Shown piece after piece: positions 28,379 to 38,118 of a DNA stretch of 64,000 nt. The notes beneath the pieces were generated by a model. That model saw only the letters and a list, made by a program, of their open reading frames with translations. It was not told the origin of the DNA and made no database searches. The number at the start of each line of letters is the position of its first letter. The stretch's first letter is position 1. The position numbers and the translations under genes are program-made. The stretch covers positions 5,288,001 through 5,352,000 of the forward strand of contig NZ_CP017704.1 of the NCBI RefSeq assembly GCF_002243645.1, read 5' to 3'. The stretch is from Peribacillus simplex NBRC 15720 = DSM 1321. Its GTDB lineage: Bacteria; Bacillota; Bacilli; Bacillales; DSM-1321.

Positions 28379-29544
28379 TGGGAGCGAAAAAATGGATAGC
28401 AATGTTATTGGCAGGAGGCCAGGGTTCAAGGTTAGGTGAATTGACAATCGGTTTGGCAAAACCAGCTGTTCCCTTTGGCGGTAAATATAGAATCATCGAT
28501 TTTCCATTAAGTAACTGCACACATTCTGGTATTGATACGGTTGGGGTACTGACCCAATACCAGCCATTGATTCTAAATGATTACGTTGGTAATGGCAAAG
28601 CTTGGGATCTTGATCTGGATGTTGGCGGAGTTTCCGTTCTTCCCCCTTATCAAGGGAAAGAAGGCGGTGAGTGGTATAAAGGAACAGCAAACGCTGTTTA
28701 TCAAAATATCCAATACATTGATAACTATGATCCGGAGCATGTACTGATTCTCTCTGGTGACCATATTTATAAGATGGATTACAGTAAAATGCTGGATTAT
28801 CACATTGAAAAAAATGCCGAGGCAACCATAGCTGTCATTCAAGTGCCGTGGCAGGAAGCAAGTCGTTTCGGAATCATGAATACCAATGATGATGATAAAA
28901 TCACTCAATTTGATGAAAAACCAAAGTATCCAAAGAGTAATCTCGCTTCCATGGGAGTTTACCTATTCAATTGGAAGACCCTAAGACGGTATTTAATAAA
29001 CGATGAAAAAGATGAAAATTCTTCCAATGATTTCGGCAGCAACATCATTCCAAAGATGCTTGAAGACCGAAAAAAGCTATATGCCTATCGTTTTAATGAT
29101 TATTGGAAAGATGTAGGAACGGTCGAAAGCCTTTGGCAGGCCCATATGGACTTATTGGAGGATACGCCAAATTTCCAGTTGGATGACCAGCAATGGAAAA
29201 TTTTTGCCCGCAATGCAAATCATCCGCCGCAATATATATCACCGGATGCCGAGGTCAGTCAGTCGCTTATCAATGAAGGGTGCATGATACACGGGAACAT
29301 TGAACATTCAGTTTTATCCTATAATGTACAGGTGGGCTATGGGTCAACCATAAAAGATTCAGTCATCATGCCTAATGTTACGATTGGTGAAAACGTTCAT
29401 ATAGAAAGAAGCATCATAGCCAGCAATTGTGTTATAGAAGATGGTGCAGTAGTAGGCAATTCAGCAGTTACATCCGATATTACCTTAATTGGTGAAAATC
29501 AGACCATTATCAATCCAAACAAAAAAAAGATCACTCTTAACTAG
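28378..29544 (+). CDS. glgC: Glucose-1-phosphate adenylyltransferase GlgC
   Basis: A 388-residue ADP-glucose pyrophosphorylase, catalytic subunit. It has [14 protein letters not shown] (nucleotide loop), [12 protein letters not shown], and a C-terminal left-handed beta-helix of hexapeptide-like repeats ([20 protein letters not shown]). It makes ADP-glucose for GlgA and pairs with GlgD as in B. subtilis. It overlaps glgB by one base. Confidence 0.97.
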   Translation: MGAKKWIAMLLAGGQGSRLGELTIGLAKPAVPFGGKYRIIDFPLSNCTHSGIDTVGVLTQYQPLILNDYVGNGKAWDLDLDVGGVSVLPPYQGKEGGEWYKGTANAVYQNIQYIDNYDPEHVLILSGDHIYKMDYSKMLDYHIEKNAEATIAVIQVPWQEASRFGIMNTNDDDKITQFDEKPKYPKSNLASMGVYLFNWKTLRRYLINDEKDENSSNDFGSNIIPKMLEDRKKLYAYRFNDYWKDVGTVESLWQAHMDLLEDTPNFQLDDQQWKIFARNANHPPQYISPDAEVSQSLINEGCMIHGNIEHSVLSYNVQVGYGSTIKDSVIMPNVTIGENVHIERSIIASNCVIEDGAVVGNSAVTSDITLIGENQTIINPNKKKITLN

Positions 29545-29561
29545 AAAAAGGGGAAGCTGCT

Positions 29562-30668
29562 ATGGAAAATGTGTTGGGTATTATTAACTTAATCAATGAA
29601 AGACAACATTTAAAAGATCTGACTGCTCACCGTAATGTGGCATCTGTGCCATTTGGCGGGCGCTACCGTTTGATTGACTTTACGATGTCGAATCTCATTA
29701 ATGCAGATGTATCAAAAGTAGCCGTTTTTCCAAAAGAAAAGTATCTTTCAGTTATGGATCATCTTGGCTCGGGTAAAGAATGGAACTTGGATCGGCGTTC
29801 AGGAGGCTTATATATCTTGCCCCCTATCCATCCGGATGAAACGGTAACGGGCGATATGAAGCAATTCTATGATCATCTCAGCTTTTTCGAACGTGCACAG
29901 GCAGATACTGTAATCATTTCCCCAGGAAGCCATGTATGCAAATTGGATTTTAATGAAGTGCTTGATTATCACAAAAAACATAAAGCGGATATCACGGTCG
30001 TATATAAGGATTATGTAGGCGAATTGATTGAGAAACCTATCTATCACACATGCTCGGTTGATTCGGATGAAGACATTACTGACATTAGCTTTTATACCAT
30101 CCCTAGACCTGGTGACCATGTTTGTCTAGAAACCTTCATCATAAGTAAAACGCTATTGGTGAACTTGATCAAAAGCTGTGTTGCCAGTGGGGAATATGAC
30201 TTTTTGAAAGACGCTGTGAAAGCCAATCTTCATCGTTTTACAGTCAAAGGCTACAATTTTACTGGAGATATGCCATTCATCCATTCCATTGAAAGCTTTC
30301 ATTCCAGTAATATGAATTTCTTGAACCCTTCGGTAATCCGTTCTTTCTTCGGGGATACTTGGGATGTTTATACAAAAATCAAACATGAGGCACCGACCAA
30401 ATATTCAAGTTCTTCGAAGGTTACCAATTCATTGATAGCCAATGGGTGTGATATTGAAGGAACTGTCGAAAACAGTATACTTTTCCGTGGGGTAAAGGTG
30501 AAAAAGGGTGCGATTATAAAGAATAGCATCATCATGCAAAAAGGCGTGATTGAAGAAGGAGCTATCGTTGAAAATACCATAACTGATAAAGAAGTGAGAA
30601 TTACTAGTGAAAAATCAGTTATTGGTTTAAAACAGCCTACTGTAATAAAAAAAGCGGAAGTAATTTAA
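29562..30668 (+). CDS. glgD: GlgD, regulatory subunit of ADP-glucose pyrophosphorylase
   Basis: A 368-residue homologue of GlgC lacking an intact GGxGxRL nucleotide loop (here NLINERQHLKDLT), the mark of GlgD. FGGRYRLIDFTMSN and the C-terminal beta-helix are kept. In B. subtilis GlgD stimulates GlgC in a hetero-tetramer. It lies between glgC and glgA, 17 bp spacing each side. Confidence 0.95.
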   Translation: MENVLGIINLINERQHLKDLTAHRNVASVPFGGRYRLIDFTMSNLINADVSKVAVFPKEKYLSVMDHLGSGKEWNLDRRSGGLYILPPIHPDETVTGDMKQFYDHLSFFERAQADTVIISPGSHVCKLDFNEVLDYHKKHKADITVVYKDYVGELIEKPIYHTCSVDSDEDITDISFYTIPRPGDHVCLETFIISKTLLVNLIKSCVASGEYDFLKDAVKANLHRFTVKGYNFTGDMPFIHSIESFHSSNMNFLNPSVIRSFFGDTWDVYTKIKHEAPTKYSSSSKVTNSLIANGCDIEGTVENSILFRGVKVKKGAIIKNSIIMQKGVIEEGAIVENTITDKEVRITSEKSVIGLKQPTVIKKAEVI

Positions 30669-30684
30669 TAGAGGAGGTGCGGCA

Positions 30685-32121
30685 ATGAATGTTGTATTTG
30701 CTGCTTCAGAATGCGCCCCTTTTATAAAAACGGGAGGGCTCGGAGACGTTATAGGCGCGCTCCCGAAAGCGCTGAAAAAACAGGGAGTCCATGTAAGTGT
30801 CATCCTTCCTAAATACGGGGATCTACCTAACCAATACAAACAGGAACTGAAACATTTGACGAGCATCGAAGTTCCTGTTGGTTGGCGCCAGCAATTTTGT
30901 GGCATTGAAAAACTTGTTGCTAATGGGATTACATATTATTTCCTGGATAATGAATATTACTTCAAAAGGCATGGGAGTTATGGTTTCTTTGATGATGGCG
31001 AAAGGTTCGCCTTCTTTTCCCGTGCAATTTTAGAGGCTTTACCCTATTTAGAAGAAAAGCCGGATGTCATACACTGTCATGATTGGCAAACGGGCCTTGT
31101 CAGCGTTTTGCTGAAAGCTCATTATCATAACCATCCTTTCTATCAGGATATTAAAACGATATTTACCATACATAATTTACGCTATCAAGGAGTTTATCCT
31201 AAAGTTGTTTTAGCAGAATTACTGGATTTGAGTGAGTTATATTTTAATATCGATGGTCTTGAATTCCATGGAAATGTCAGTTATTTGAAAGCCGGCTTAG
31301 CTTTCTCTAACAAAGTCACAACTGTAAGCCCAAGCTATGCGGAAGAAATTCAGAGTCCCTATTTTGGGGAAAATTTGGATGGGTTTTTACGCAAAAGAAA
31401 TGGTGACCTTAAAGGGATAATCAACGGAATCGATTATGAGGAATATAATCCTGCGACAGATGAACATCTTGCTGTTCCATTCGATTGCTATGAGGGTAAG
31501 ATGGAGAATAAACGTCAGCTACAGGAATCGCTGGATCTTCCTGTCAATGATGGGGTTCCAGTTATATCAATGGTGACCAGGCTTGTTGATCAAAAAGGAA
31601 TCGATCTTATTCTCCATGTTTTTCATGAAATGATGAACCAAGGTGTTCAATTCATTCTATTAGGTACAGGTGATGAGCAATATGAATCGGCATTTCGCCA
31701 TTTAGCTGACCAATATCCAAATCAGGTATCAGTCAATACATATTTTGATGAAGGTTTAGCAAGACGGATATATGCCGGTTCAGATTTATTCCTGATGCCG
31801 TCACAATTCGAACCATGTGGTATCGGCCAGCTCTTAGCGCTCCGTTATGGCACTCTGCCTTTAGTGAGGGAAACTGGCGGACTTCGTGATACGGTCATAC
31901 CTTATAATCAATTTACTGGTAAAGGTAATGGCTTCAGTTTTACCAATTATAATGCACACGATATGCTTCATACAATTGAGCAATCTGTTGGTCTGTACAA
32001 ATTCCAGCCGAAAAGATGGAGGAATATGGCCGAAAGTGCAATGAAGTTAGACTTCAGTTGGACATCATCTTCCTTAAAGTATATTGAGCTATATGAAAGT
32101 TTGATTCCTGTCATGAAGTGA
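30685..32121 (+). CDS. glgA: Glycogen synthase GlgA
   Basis: A 478-residue GT5 glycosyltransferase elongating alpha-1,4-glucan from ADP-glucose. The ADP-glucose-binding KTGGLGDV begins at residue 15. C-terminal SQFEPCGIGQLLALRYGTLPLVRETGG carries the retaining-GT E-x7-E region. GAGGAGG precedes ATG 30685. It is the last gene: a terminator follows, and glgP, next in B. subtilis, is absent. Confidence 0.97.
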   Translation: MNVVFAASECAPFIKTGGLGDVIGALPKALKKQGVHVSVILPKYGDLPNQYKQELKHLTSIEVPVGWRQQFCGIEKLVANGITYYFLDNEYYFKRHGSYGFFDDGERFAFFSRAILEALPYLEEKPDVIHCHDWQTGLVSVLLKAHYHNHPFYQDIKTIFTIHNLRYQGVYPKVVLAELLDLSELYFNIDGLEFHGNVSYLKAGLAFSNKVTTVSPSYAEEIQSPYFGENLDGFLRKRNGDLKGIINGIDYEEYNPATDEHLAVPFDCYEGKMENKRQLQESLDLPVNDGVPVISMVTRLVDQKGIDLILHVFHEMMNQGVQFILLGTGDEQYESAFRHLADQYPNQVSVNTYFDEGLARRIYAGSDLFLMPSQFEPCGIGQLLALRYGTLPLVRETGGLRDTVIPYNQFTGKGNGFSFTNYNAHDMLHTIEQSVGLYKFQPKRWRNMAESAMKLDFSWTSSSLKYIELYESLIPVMK

Positions 32122-32140
32122 TAATTGGATAGGTAATACA

Positions 32141-32184
32141 CAAAACACTTGCGAATACTGTTTTCGTGAGTGTTTTGTTTCTTT
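32141..32184 (+). terminator. Terminator of the glg operon
   Basis: CAAAACACT / AGTGTTTTG arms with a 19-base loop, then TTTCTTTT. Confidence 0.8.
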
Positions 32185-32248
32185 TACCATCAAATATGGG
32201 TATATGTTTAGATATATATATAATATTGCTGTGTAGGAGAATGAAAAG

Positions 32249-33754
32249 ATGAAAAGAAGAAGAATGGAATTTGTATTTTTATTTATTTTAATTACTGCAG
32301 TTTATATGATCCTGTTCACTCATGTTAGCTTCGACGTGAAGCTATTTTTTATTGGATTATATATTTTTGTCATGTTTATTACCATGATTTCACTCATGCT
32401 GGAAAATAGATTTGCCCACGAGACCCTTTTATGGATGTATGTGCTTTTGTTTTTCCCGGTATTTGGATATGTATTTTATCTATTCTCAGGTCAGCTCTAT
32501 CTAAAAGGGTATTTATTTCGAAGTAAAAGGAAAAAAGATCGCGAAGAATGGAAGAGTCTTGTCACACAGGTATCATCGCCAGATTTATCGTTCTTGAATA
32601 ATCATCAGCAATCATTCGCAGCTTTTGCCAAAAATGCATCTGAAACCACCATTAGTACATCATCGCAAACAGAAGTATTGAAAAATGGTAAAGAAACGTT
32701 TACAGAAATCATTAAACAGTTAAAAAAAGCTGAAAAATTCATCCATATTGAATATTATATTTTTCGTTCCGATAGGCTTGGCACTGAAATTATAGATATC
32801 CTTATTGAAAAAGCAAAAAATGGAGTGGAAGTTTTATTTATTTTTGATGCGGCCGGTAGTTTAAGCCTTTCAAATAATGAAGTTAAACGAATGAGAAATG
32901 CAGGGATAAAAGCTTATCCATTTTCCCCATTGAAACAAGGTTTTTTCAATCAAAAGTTTAATTTTAGGAATCACCGTAAAATTATCATCATTGATGGAGA
33001 AGTTGGCTTTGTGGGAGGTTTAAACGTAGGAGAGGAATATTTAGGACGAAATAAAAACATCGGATTTTGGAGAGATACACACATGGTCCTTAAAGGTGAA
33101 GCGGTATTTATGCTTCATACTGTTTTCCTTTTGGATTGGGAATATGTCAGTGGGGAAGATGTATTGCAAGAACGTCCAGAATTCAAGAATACAGTGGAAC
33201 AAGGGGATGGAGCTGTCCAGGTGGTGGCTAGCGGTCCTGATACACAACAGGGAATCATGAGTGATTTTTACTATTCACTTATCACTAGCGCGACTGAATC
33301 AATCTGGATTGCAAGTCCATACTTCGTACCCAATCAAGCGATTAAAGCAGCAATTAAACATGCCGCAATTAAGGGGATACAAGTTAGGCTTATGGTTCCG
33401 GCAATAAATGATGGATTTTTAACGCAATATGGCAGTCGTTCCTATTTCGGGGAGCTACTTCAATTCGGTGTAGAGGTATACTCATATAAAAAAGGTTTTC
33501 TACATCAGAAACTTATTATCGTTGATGGTGATATGGCTTCCATAGGAACGGCAAACATGGATATGAGGAGTTTTCATCTGAATTTCGAAGTGAATGTCTT
33601 TCTTATGGGCAGCCGTACAATTGATGATCTTGTCACTCATTACAAAGAGGATATGATTGATAGTGACAAACTAGATCCTATCGGGTATAACAATCGTGGT
33701 TTACTGGAACGTTCAAAAGAATCATTTGCCAGATTGTTTTCGAATGTACTCTAA
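32249..33754 (+). CDS. cls: Cardiolipin synthase
   Basis: A 501-residue membrane enzyme condensing phosphatidylglycerol into cardiolipin. Three N-terminal hydrophobic segments (about 7-25, 32-50, 61-80) lead to two phospholipase-D HKD motifs: H242-K244-D249 (NHRKIIIIDG) and H419-K421-D426 (LHQKLIIVDG). GTAGGAG precedes ATG 32249. It stands alone. Bacilli usually carry several paralogues (ClsA, YwjE, YwiE); which one this is cannot be decided. Confidence 0.94.
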   Translation: MKRRRMEFVFLFILITAVYMILFTHVSFDVKLFFIGLYIFVMFITMISLMLENRFAHETLLWMYVLLFFPVFGYVFYLFSGQLYLKGYLFRSKRKKDREEWKSLVTQVSSPDLSFLNNHQQSFAAFAKNASETTISTSSQTEVLKNGKETFTEIIKQLKKAEKFIHIEYYIFRSDRLGTEIIDILIEKAKNGVEVLFIFDAAGSLSLSNNEVKRMRNAGIKAYPFSPLKQGFFNQKFNFRNHRKIIIIDGEVGFVGGLNVGEEYLGRNKNIGFWRDTHMVLKGEAVFMLHTVFLLDWEYVSGEDVLQERPEFKNTVEQGDGAVQVVASGPDTQQGIMSDFYYSLITSATESIWIASPYFVPNQAIKAAIKHAAIKGIQVRLMVPAINDGFLTQYGSRSYFGELLQFGVEVYSYKKGFLHQKLIIVDGDMASIGTANMDMRSFHLNFEVNVFLMGSRTIDDLVTHYKEDMIDSDKLDPIGYNNRGLLERSKESFARLFSNVL

Positions 33755-33829
33755 TGGGAAAAAAAGCAGATAAATAGTATAGTTGAAATGTAAATAAATT
33801 AATTGGCCATAAGGAGAATTAAAGAGATT

Positions 33830-34585
33830 ATGAAATTGGTTTCCTGGAATGTGAATGGAATTAGAGCTTGTGTTAAAAAAGGATTTTTAGATTACTTTAA
33901 AGATGTGGATGCAGATATTTTTTGCCTTCAAGAAACTAAGCTTCAAGAAGGGCAGATTTCACTTGAGTTGGAAGGGTACCATCAATATTGGAATTATGCA
34001 TTGAAAAAAGGATATTCAGGTACGGCCATTTTCACAAAGGAAAAACCGCTTACAGTGAAATATGGCGTAGGGGAGCTAGACGAGGAGCCGGAAGGTAGGA
34101 TCATAACACTGGAATTCGAGAATTTCTATATGGTGAATGTTTATACACCAAATGCAAAAAGGGATTTATCAAGGCTTGATTATCGTCTCGAATGGGAAGA
34201 TGGGATGATAGATTATCTTAGAGAACTGGACTTGGTGAAGCCAGTTATCTTTTGTGGGGACCTCAATGTCGCACATCAGGAAATCGACTTGAAAAACCCG
34301 AAACCCAATATTGGTAATTCCGGTTTCACTAATGAAGAACGCGGTAAGATGACTGAATTACTTGATGCAGGGTTTATCGATACATTTCGTCATTTTTATC
34401 CGGACCAGGAAGGTGCCTATACTTGGTGGTCATATATGGCAAAAGTAAGAGAGCGGAATATCGGGTGGAGAATCGATTATTTCATTGTTTCTAAACGTAT
34501 GGCGGATTCTTTAATAGAGGCTAACATTCACTGCGATGTCATGGGCAGTGACCATTGCCCTGTTGTCTTGGAAACAAACCTCTAA
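33830..34585 (+). CDS. exoA: Exodeoxyribonuclease III / AP endonuclease
   Basis: A 251-residue EEP-fold nuclease repairing abasic sites and 3' blocks. MKLVSWNVNGIRA, the metal-binding Glu in CLQETKLQ, GDLNVAHQEIDL, and the C-terminal SDHCPV are all present. Length equals B. subtilis ExoA. ATG 33830 is the normal family start; AAGGAG is 13 bases upstream, somewhat distant. An earlier in-frame TTG at 33803 precedes that site. Confidence 0.96.
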   Translation: MKLVSWNVNGIRACVKKGFLDYFKDVDADIFCLQETKLQEGQISLELEGYHQYWNYALKKGYSGTAIFTKEKPLTVKYGVGELDEEPEGRIITLEFENFYMVNVYTPNAKRDLSRLDYRLEWEDGMIDYLRELDLVKPVIFCGDLNVAHQEIDLKNPKPNIGNSGFTNEERGKMTELLDAGFIDTFRHFYPDQEGAYTWWSYMAKVRERNIGWRIDYFIVSKRMADSLIEANIHCDVMGSDHCPVVLETNL

Positions 34586-34648
34586 ATCGAATAAATTCGG
34601 TAAAATGGGGATACTAATGGTTATCCATATTCAACAGGAGGTTAGATT

Positions 34649-35053
34649 ATGAATACATTTATCGTGGGCTTTCATCAAGAAGATAATGTAGACAGCATGC
34701 AAGTGCAAAAATTGACGTCGGCTGAGTTTGAAAAATCAACATCTCGCGGTTTCCGCAGATTATTTGAACTGGATACAAATATCGGGTATTTCGTTTTTTT
34801 TGATGCTGAAAATGATGAGGGTGATTTATCCCATCTAGTTTTACAGTATGAAGAAGATAATCAGGATCCAAGTGATTGTTACTCCTTTACTAAAAATGAT
34901 TTTTATGAGTTCATGGCACTTTATTTACAAGGCATGGATGAAGTGGAAGTGGAAGATGAAGAAGATGATGACAATGAAGAGTATGGACCGATCCACCATC
35001 TTGCCCATTTGATGTTTCATATTGTTGAAGAAGGAAAATCAGTTAAGCCTTGA
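34649..35053 (+). CDS. Conserved-type hypothetical acidic protein
   Basis: A 134-residue soluble protein with a very acidic stretch around residues 95-110 (EVEVEDEEDDDNEE) and no signal peptide. CAGGAGG precedes ATG 34649. I do not recognise the family. It follows exoA by 63 bp and could share its transcript, as no terminator is seen between them. Confidence 0.7.
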   Translation: MNTFIVGFHQEDNVDSMQVQKLTSAEFEKSTSRGFRRLFELDTNIGYFVFFDAENDEGDLSHLVLQYEEDNQDPSDCYSFTKNDFYEFMALYLQGMDEVEVEDEEDDDNEEYGPIHHLAHLMFHIVEEGKSVKP

Positions 35054-35068
35054 CCGACTAGTAACGAG

Positions 35069-35346
35069 ATGAAAGGTACTTGTGAGCTTTGTGACAGGGG
35101 CGAGATAGAACTTACAATCCATCATTTAACACCTAGAGAATTAGGCGGTAGCCTTTTACCAATAGCCTATCTCTGTAAACCATGTCATAAACAGATTCAC
35201 GCACTATATTCAAACCGAGAGATTGCCATCGACTATATACCGTGCTTTTGCTAAAAGATGATGAAGCATTAAAAAAATATTTAAAGTGGATTAAAAAACA
35301 ACCAGTAACGAGGGTAGTAAAGATTAGAAAGTCAAAAACGAAATAA
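35069..35346 (+). pseudogene. HNH endonuclease-like protein, frameshifted
   Basis: The first 50 codons give a compact HNH/zinc domain: CELCDRG, IHHLTPRELGG, then CKPCHKQIH. The frame then runs into a stop at 35252. A second frame continues YTVLLLKDDEALKKYLKWIKKQP to a stop at 35346, which would complete a protein of about 92 residues. The shift lies near 35222-35237. ATG 35069 is chosen, but only a weak GAGATG ribosome site is visible. Sequencing error or recent inactivation are both possible. Confidence 0.7.
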
Positions 35347-35348
35347 TG

Positions 35349-35383
35349 CAAAAGCCCATCTTAAAAAGATGGGCTTTTGTATT
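35349..35383. terminator. Bidirectional terminator between convergent genes
   Basis: A 14-bp stem CAAAAGCCCATCTT / AAGATGGGCTTTTG with a 3-base loop. It separates the HNH gene (plus) from the UPF0316 gene (minus) and is symmetric enough to serve both. Confidence 0.88.
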
Positions 35384-35387
35384 TCAT

Positions 35388-35909
35388 TCAACTTGCTTTA
35401 TTTTTCAATCGATCCAATAAAAATCCACCTTTAAAATAACGTGGTTCATATGAAATGATGAAAGCCTTAGGTTCAAACTTTTCAACAGTTGCTATCAATT
35501 CTTGTTCCCGATTGCGTTTTGTCAAGATTTCCATCCGATAACGGTTGCTATCCCTGCCCTCGCCCGTATAAAGAGTTACACCAAATCCGTTGTTCCTCAA
35601 TGTATCTACCAACTGTTCATTTTTGGTTTGAGTATTAACGGTCACATTAATAAAACCGATGGCAAGTTTTTGCTCAATTTTCGTACCAAAAATTATTCCG
35701 ATTCCAAAACCGACTGCATATACAACCATGGCGAGTATGCTTTGGTCACCGCCAAATACTAGGGATAATCCAAAAACGTATATTAACATTTCTGCGATAC
35801 CCAGTATCGAGGCAAGTATGGTAATATTTTTTACTAAGAAAATGGTTCGCAACGTGTAAATCGGAACATAAATAAGTTGTAATAGTAGAATCAGAAGTAT
35901 TTCTTTCAA
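35388..35909 (-). CDS. UPF0316/DUF2179 membrane protein (YebE-like)
   Basis: A 173-residue protein with three hydrophobic helices in the first 80 residues (LLILLLQLIYVPIYTLRTI..., GIAEMLIYVFGLSLVF, AMVVYAVGFGIGIIFG). A cytoplasmic DUF2179 domain follows (residues about 85-170, ending ISYEPRYFKGGFL). The match to the UPF0316/YebE family is clear from this order. Function is unknown. Confidence 0.9.
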   Translation of the reverse strand: MKEILLILLLQLIYVPIYTLRTIFLVKNITILASILGIAEMLIYVFGLSLVFGGDQSILAMVVYAVGFGIGIIFGTKIEQKLAIGFINVTVNTQTKNEQLVDTLRNNGFGVTLYTGEGRDSNRYRMEILTKRNREQELIATVEKFEPKAFIISYEPRYFKGGFLLDRLKNKAS

Positions 35910-36055
35910 TTGAGCACCTCACCAACATCTTCCAGTTTGATTAGACGTTTCTACTTGGAGACTGTTCATTCCATAAGTAACATCTTCCATAATCTAACCA
36001 CAACATAATAGGGGAATTCAATGGGGAATATTATGTATTTTTTGTGGCATTTAAA

Positions 36056-36083
36056 TTGACACTGAATTAAGATTCTATAAGAT
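36056..36083 (+). promoter_or_regulatory. Putative sigma-A promoter
   Basis: TTGACA (36056-36061), 16 bases, TAAGAT (36078-36083). It lies 65 bp ahead of the next rightward gene. Confidence 0.45.
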
Positions 36084-36150
36084 TTTTCAATATTCTTTTT
36101 TTAATTAATTTGGTATCATTATCCTTATTAATCCATATGGGGGAATGATG

Positions 36151-36495
36151 ATGTTTAATTATGATGGTCGGATATTCAAAGCTAAAGTCAATTCTGAAAA
36201 TGGAGAAGTATCAGGACATACTTCTTTCCACTATTCACAAGAAGGCTCAATTCTTTCAGCAAGTTATCATGGTGGAGACATTGTTAAAGGGACTTTAATA
36301 GGACTTGTCAATATGGATGGGTCCCTAGAATTCAGGTATAATCATATCAATGAAAAAGGAGAAATTAGAGGAGGCAGCTGTCTTTCCACCCCTGAAATGT
36401 TGCCAGATGGAAGGATACGCTTGCACGAAAAATGGAAATGGTCAGACCTTGAACAGAGTGAAGGGCACTCCATCATTGAAGAAGTGAAAAAATAA
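36151..36495 (+). CDS. Small conserved protein (often labelled N-acetylglutamate synthase-like)
   Basis: A protein of about 114 residues, predicted all-beta (repeated [40 protein letters not shown] strands). Similar bacillary proteins carry the label n-acetylglutamate synthase, but no acetyltransferase motif is present, so I do not endorse that. Three consecutive ATG codons at 36145, 36148 and 36151 follow GGGGG; 36151 gives the best spacing. A phosphatase gene follows after 18 bp. Confidence 0.75.
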   Translation: MFNYDGRIFKAKVNSENGEVSGHTSFHYSQEGSILSASYHGGDIVKGTLIGLVNMDGSLEFRYNHINEKGEIRGGSCLSTPEMLPDGRIRLHEKWKWSDLEQSEGHSIIEEVKK

Positions 36496-36513
36496 CAATC
36501 TAAATAGAAGGGT

Positions 36514-37095
36514 TTGAGGACAATTACTACTATCTGTTTAGTGCGGCATGGTCAAACAGATTGGAATGCATTAGGGAAACTGCAGGGGCAAACTGATATT
36601 CCTTTAAATGAACTAGGAAAGATACAGGCACGGCAATGTGGTGAATTTTTGTCAAAAGAGGCTTCTTGGGATGTGGTTATTTCGAGCCCTCTAAAAAGGG
36701 CAAGGGAGACGGCAGATATCATTTCGCAAAATATTGAAGTCCCGGTTATTGAAAAAATGGAATTCATTGAAAAGAATTTTGGCGTCGCTGAAGGAATGAC
36801 AGCAGCTGAAAGGGAGTCAGCATTTGTGGATAAAGAATATCCTGGTCAGGAAAATCAGGAATCTTTACGAAACAGGCTGATGAATGGGCTCCAGAAAATC
36901 CAGAAGGAGTATCCTGAGAAGAAAGTAATACTTGTTGCTCATGGAGCCGTCATTCATTTTATTTTGCGCTTGATGTCAAACGAGTCAATCGTATCCAACG
37001 AAATGCGCTTGTTCAATGCATGTTTGAGTACGATTAGATTTGAAGTCGATTCTTGGATAATTGATGATTTCAATCAAGTGAATCATTTATCTTAG
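36514..37095 (+). CDS. Histidine phosphatase family protein
   Basis: A 193-residue phosphoglycerate-mutase-fold protein. The catalytic His is in LVRHGQTDWN near the N-terminus, SPLKRARETA and the second His in AHGAVIHF are present, giving a complete active site. It is likely a phosphatase rather than a glycolytic mutase (PhoE/YhfR-like). The start is uncertain: TTG 36514 lies very close to AGAAGGG, but no better in-frame codon precedes RHG. Confidence 0.9.
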   Translation: MRTITTICLVRHGQTDWNALGKLQGQTDIPLNELGKIQARQCGEFLSKEASWDVVISSPLKRARETADIISQNIEVPVIEKMEFIEKNFGVAEGMTAAERESAFVDKEYPGQENQESLRNRLMNGLQKIQKEYPEKKVILVAHGAVIHFILRLMSNESIVSNEMRLFNACLSTIRFEVDSWIIDDFNQVNHLS

Positions 37096-37167
37096 TCCTA
37101 TTAACTTGATTAGAGTTAAAATAAATATGGTTGATATTGAGGAGCTAATTATAGAAAGAAGGAAATC

Positions 37168-37845
37168 ATGACTAATAAGACGGCATTGATTTTAGGGGCT
37201 ACAGGTGTGGTCGGCACCCATTTGGTTAAAGAAATAAGCAACAGCAAAATTTATAGAGAAATCCATTTGCTGACAAGAAGGGAAATGAAATTCACGGAGC
37301 ACAAGTGCACAGTACATGTTGTGAATTTCGAAAATTTATCCAAGTATGCCGATTTGTTCAACGTCTCAGATGTTTTCATTTGTTTGGGTACAACGATCAA
37401 AAAGGCTAAAACGAAGGAAGCATTTCGTAAAGTTGATTATGACTATCTAATCGAAGCCGCTAAAATGGTGAAGACATCCAATGTTGAAAAATTACTCGTC
37501 ATAACGGCCATGGGAGCCAATTCCAAATCAAAGTTCTTCTACAGTCGTGTTAAGGGCGATGTGGAAGGAACACTTCAACACCTGGAATTGAATACTGTAC
37601 ATATATTCCGCCCTTCCTTACTTCTTGGAGAACGCAAGGAATTCAGGGCAGGTGAAAAGATTTCTGGGCTGCTAAGTACTTTTGCAAAATTTGTCTTTGT
37701 GGGCCCTTTACGCCCATATCGTGCAATAGAAGCAAAAAAAGTAGCTGCTGCAATGTACGCTGCGGCCCAAACGACGGCAAAAGGATATCATTTTTATAAT
37801 TCTGATGAAATAGAGAAACTTGCACAAAGAGTTACTATTAATTAG
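37168..37845 (+). CDS. NAD(P)-binding Rossmann oxidoreductase (TIP30/HTATIP2-like)
   Basis: A 225-residue atypical SDR. LILGATGVVGTHLV is the dinucleotide loop; CLGTTIKKAKTKEAFRKVDYDY and SSR-like FYSRVKGDVEGTL with HIFRPSLLLG match the oxidoreductase HTATIP2-like group. The substrate is unknown. AGAAAGAAGG precedes ATG 37168. A strong terminator follows. Confidence 0.85.
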   Translation: MTNKTALILGATGVVGTHLVKEISNSKIYREIHLLTRREMKFTEHKCTVHVVNFENLSKYADLFNVSDVFICLGTTIKKAKTKEAFRKVDYDYLIEAAKMVKTSNVEKLLVITAMGANSKSKFFYSRVKGDVEGTLQHLELNTVHIFRPSLLLGERKEFRAGEKISGLLSTFAKFVFVGPLRPYRAIEAKKVAAAMYAAAQTTAKGYHFYNSDEIEKLAQRVTIN

Positions 37846-37847
37846 TG

Positions 37848-37876
37848 AAACGAGCCTCCAATAGGCTCGTTTTTTA
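37848..37876 (+). terminator. Terminator after Rossmann oxidoreductase
   Basis: AAACGAGCCT / AGGCTCGTTT stem, 5-base loop, TTTTTT run. The rest of the gap to 38087 shows no gene. Confidence 0.9.
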
Positions 37877-38086
37877 ATTTGAAAGCAAGGTTTGATCCCA
37901 GCTTAAAAGGAAAAAGGAACGGATGAACATTTGCTTCTGAAAAAAGGTAGTGGGGTGTAATAGAGGTGGAGAACCAGAAGAACTTGGTAAAGCAAGGTCA
38001 ATAGGGTCTTGAAAAGCATTTAAAGTCAATCTAGAGAAATCCATGATACTAATCTTCTGGATGAAACTTGATTGTAACAAGGATTT

Positions 38087-38105
38087 CCACTACAATTTGT
38101 AGTGG
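38087..38105. promoter_or_regulatory. BlaI/MecI-type operator upstream of blaI-like gene
   Basis: CCACTACA-ATT-TGTAGTGG is a perfect 8-bp-arm palindrome with the ACTACA/TGTAGT halves known for BlaI/MecI operators. It lies 14 bp before the regulator start, so it should mediate autoregulation. Confidence 0.8.
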
Positions 38106-38118
38106 GAGGTGGTAAAGG

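Noticed and set aside
36151..36495. N-acetylglutamate synthase
   Set aside because: Homologues carry this label, but no GNAT acetyl-CoA motif is present; function left open.
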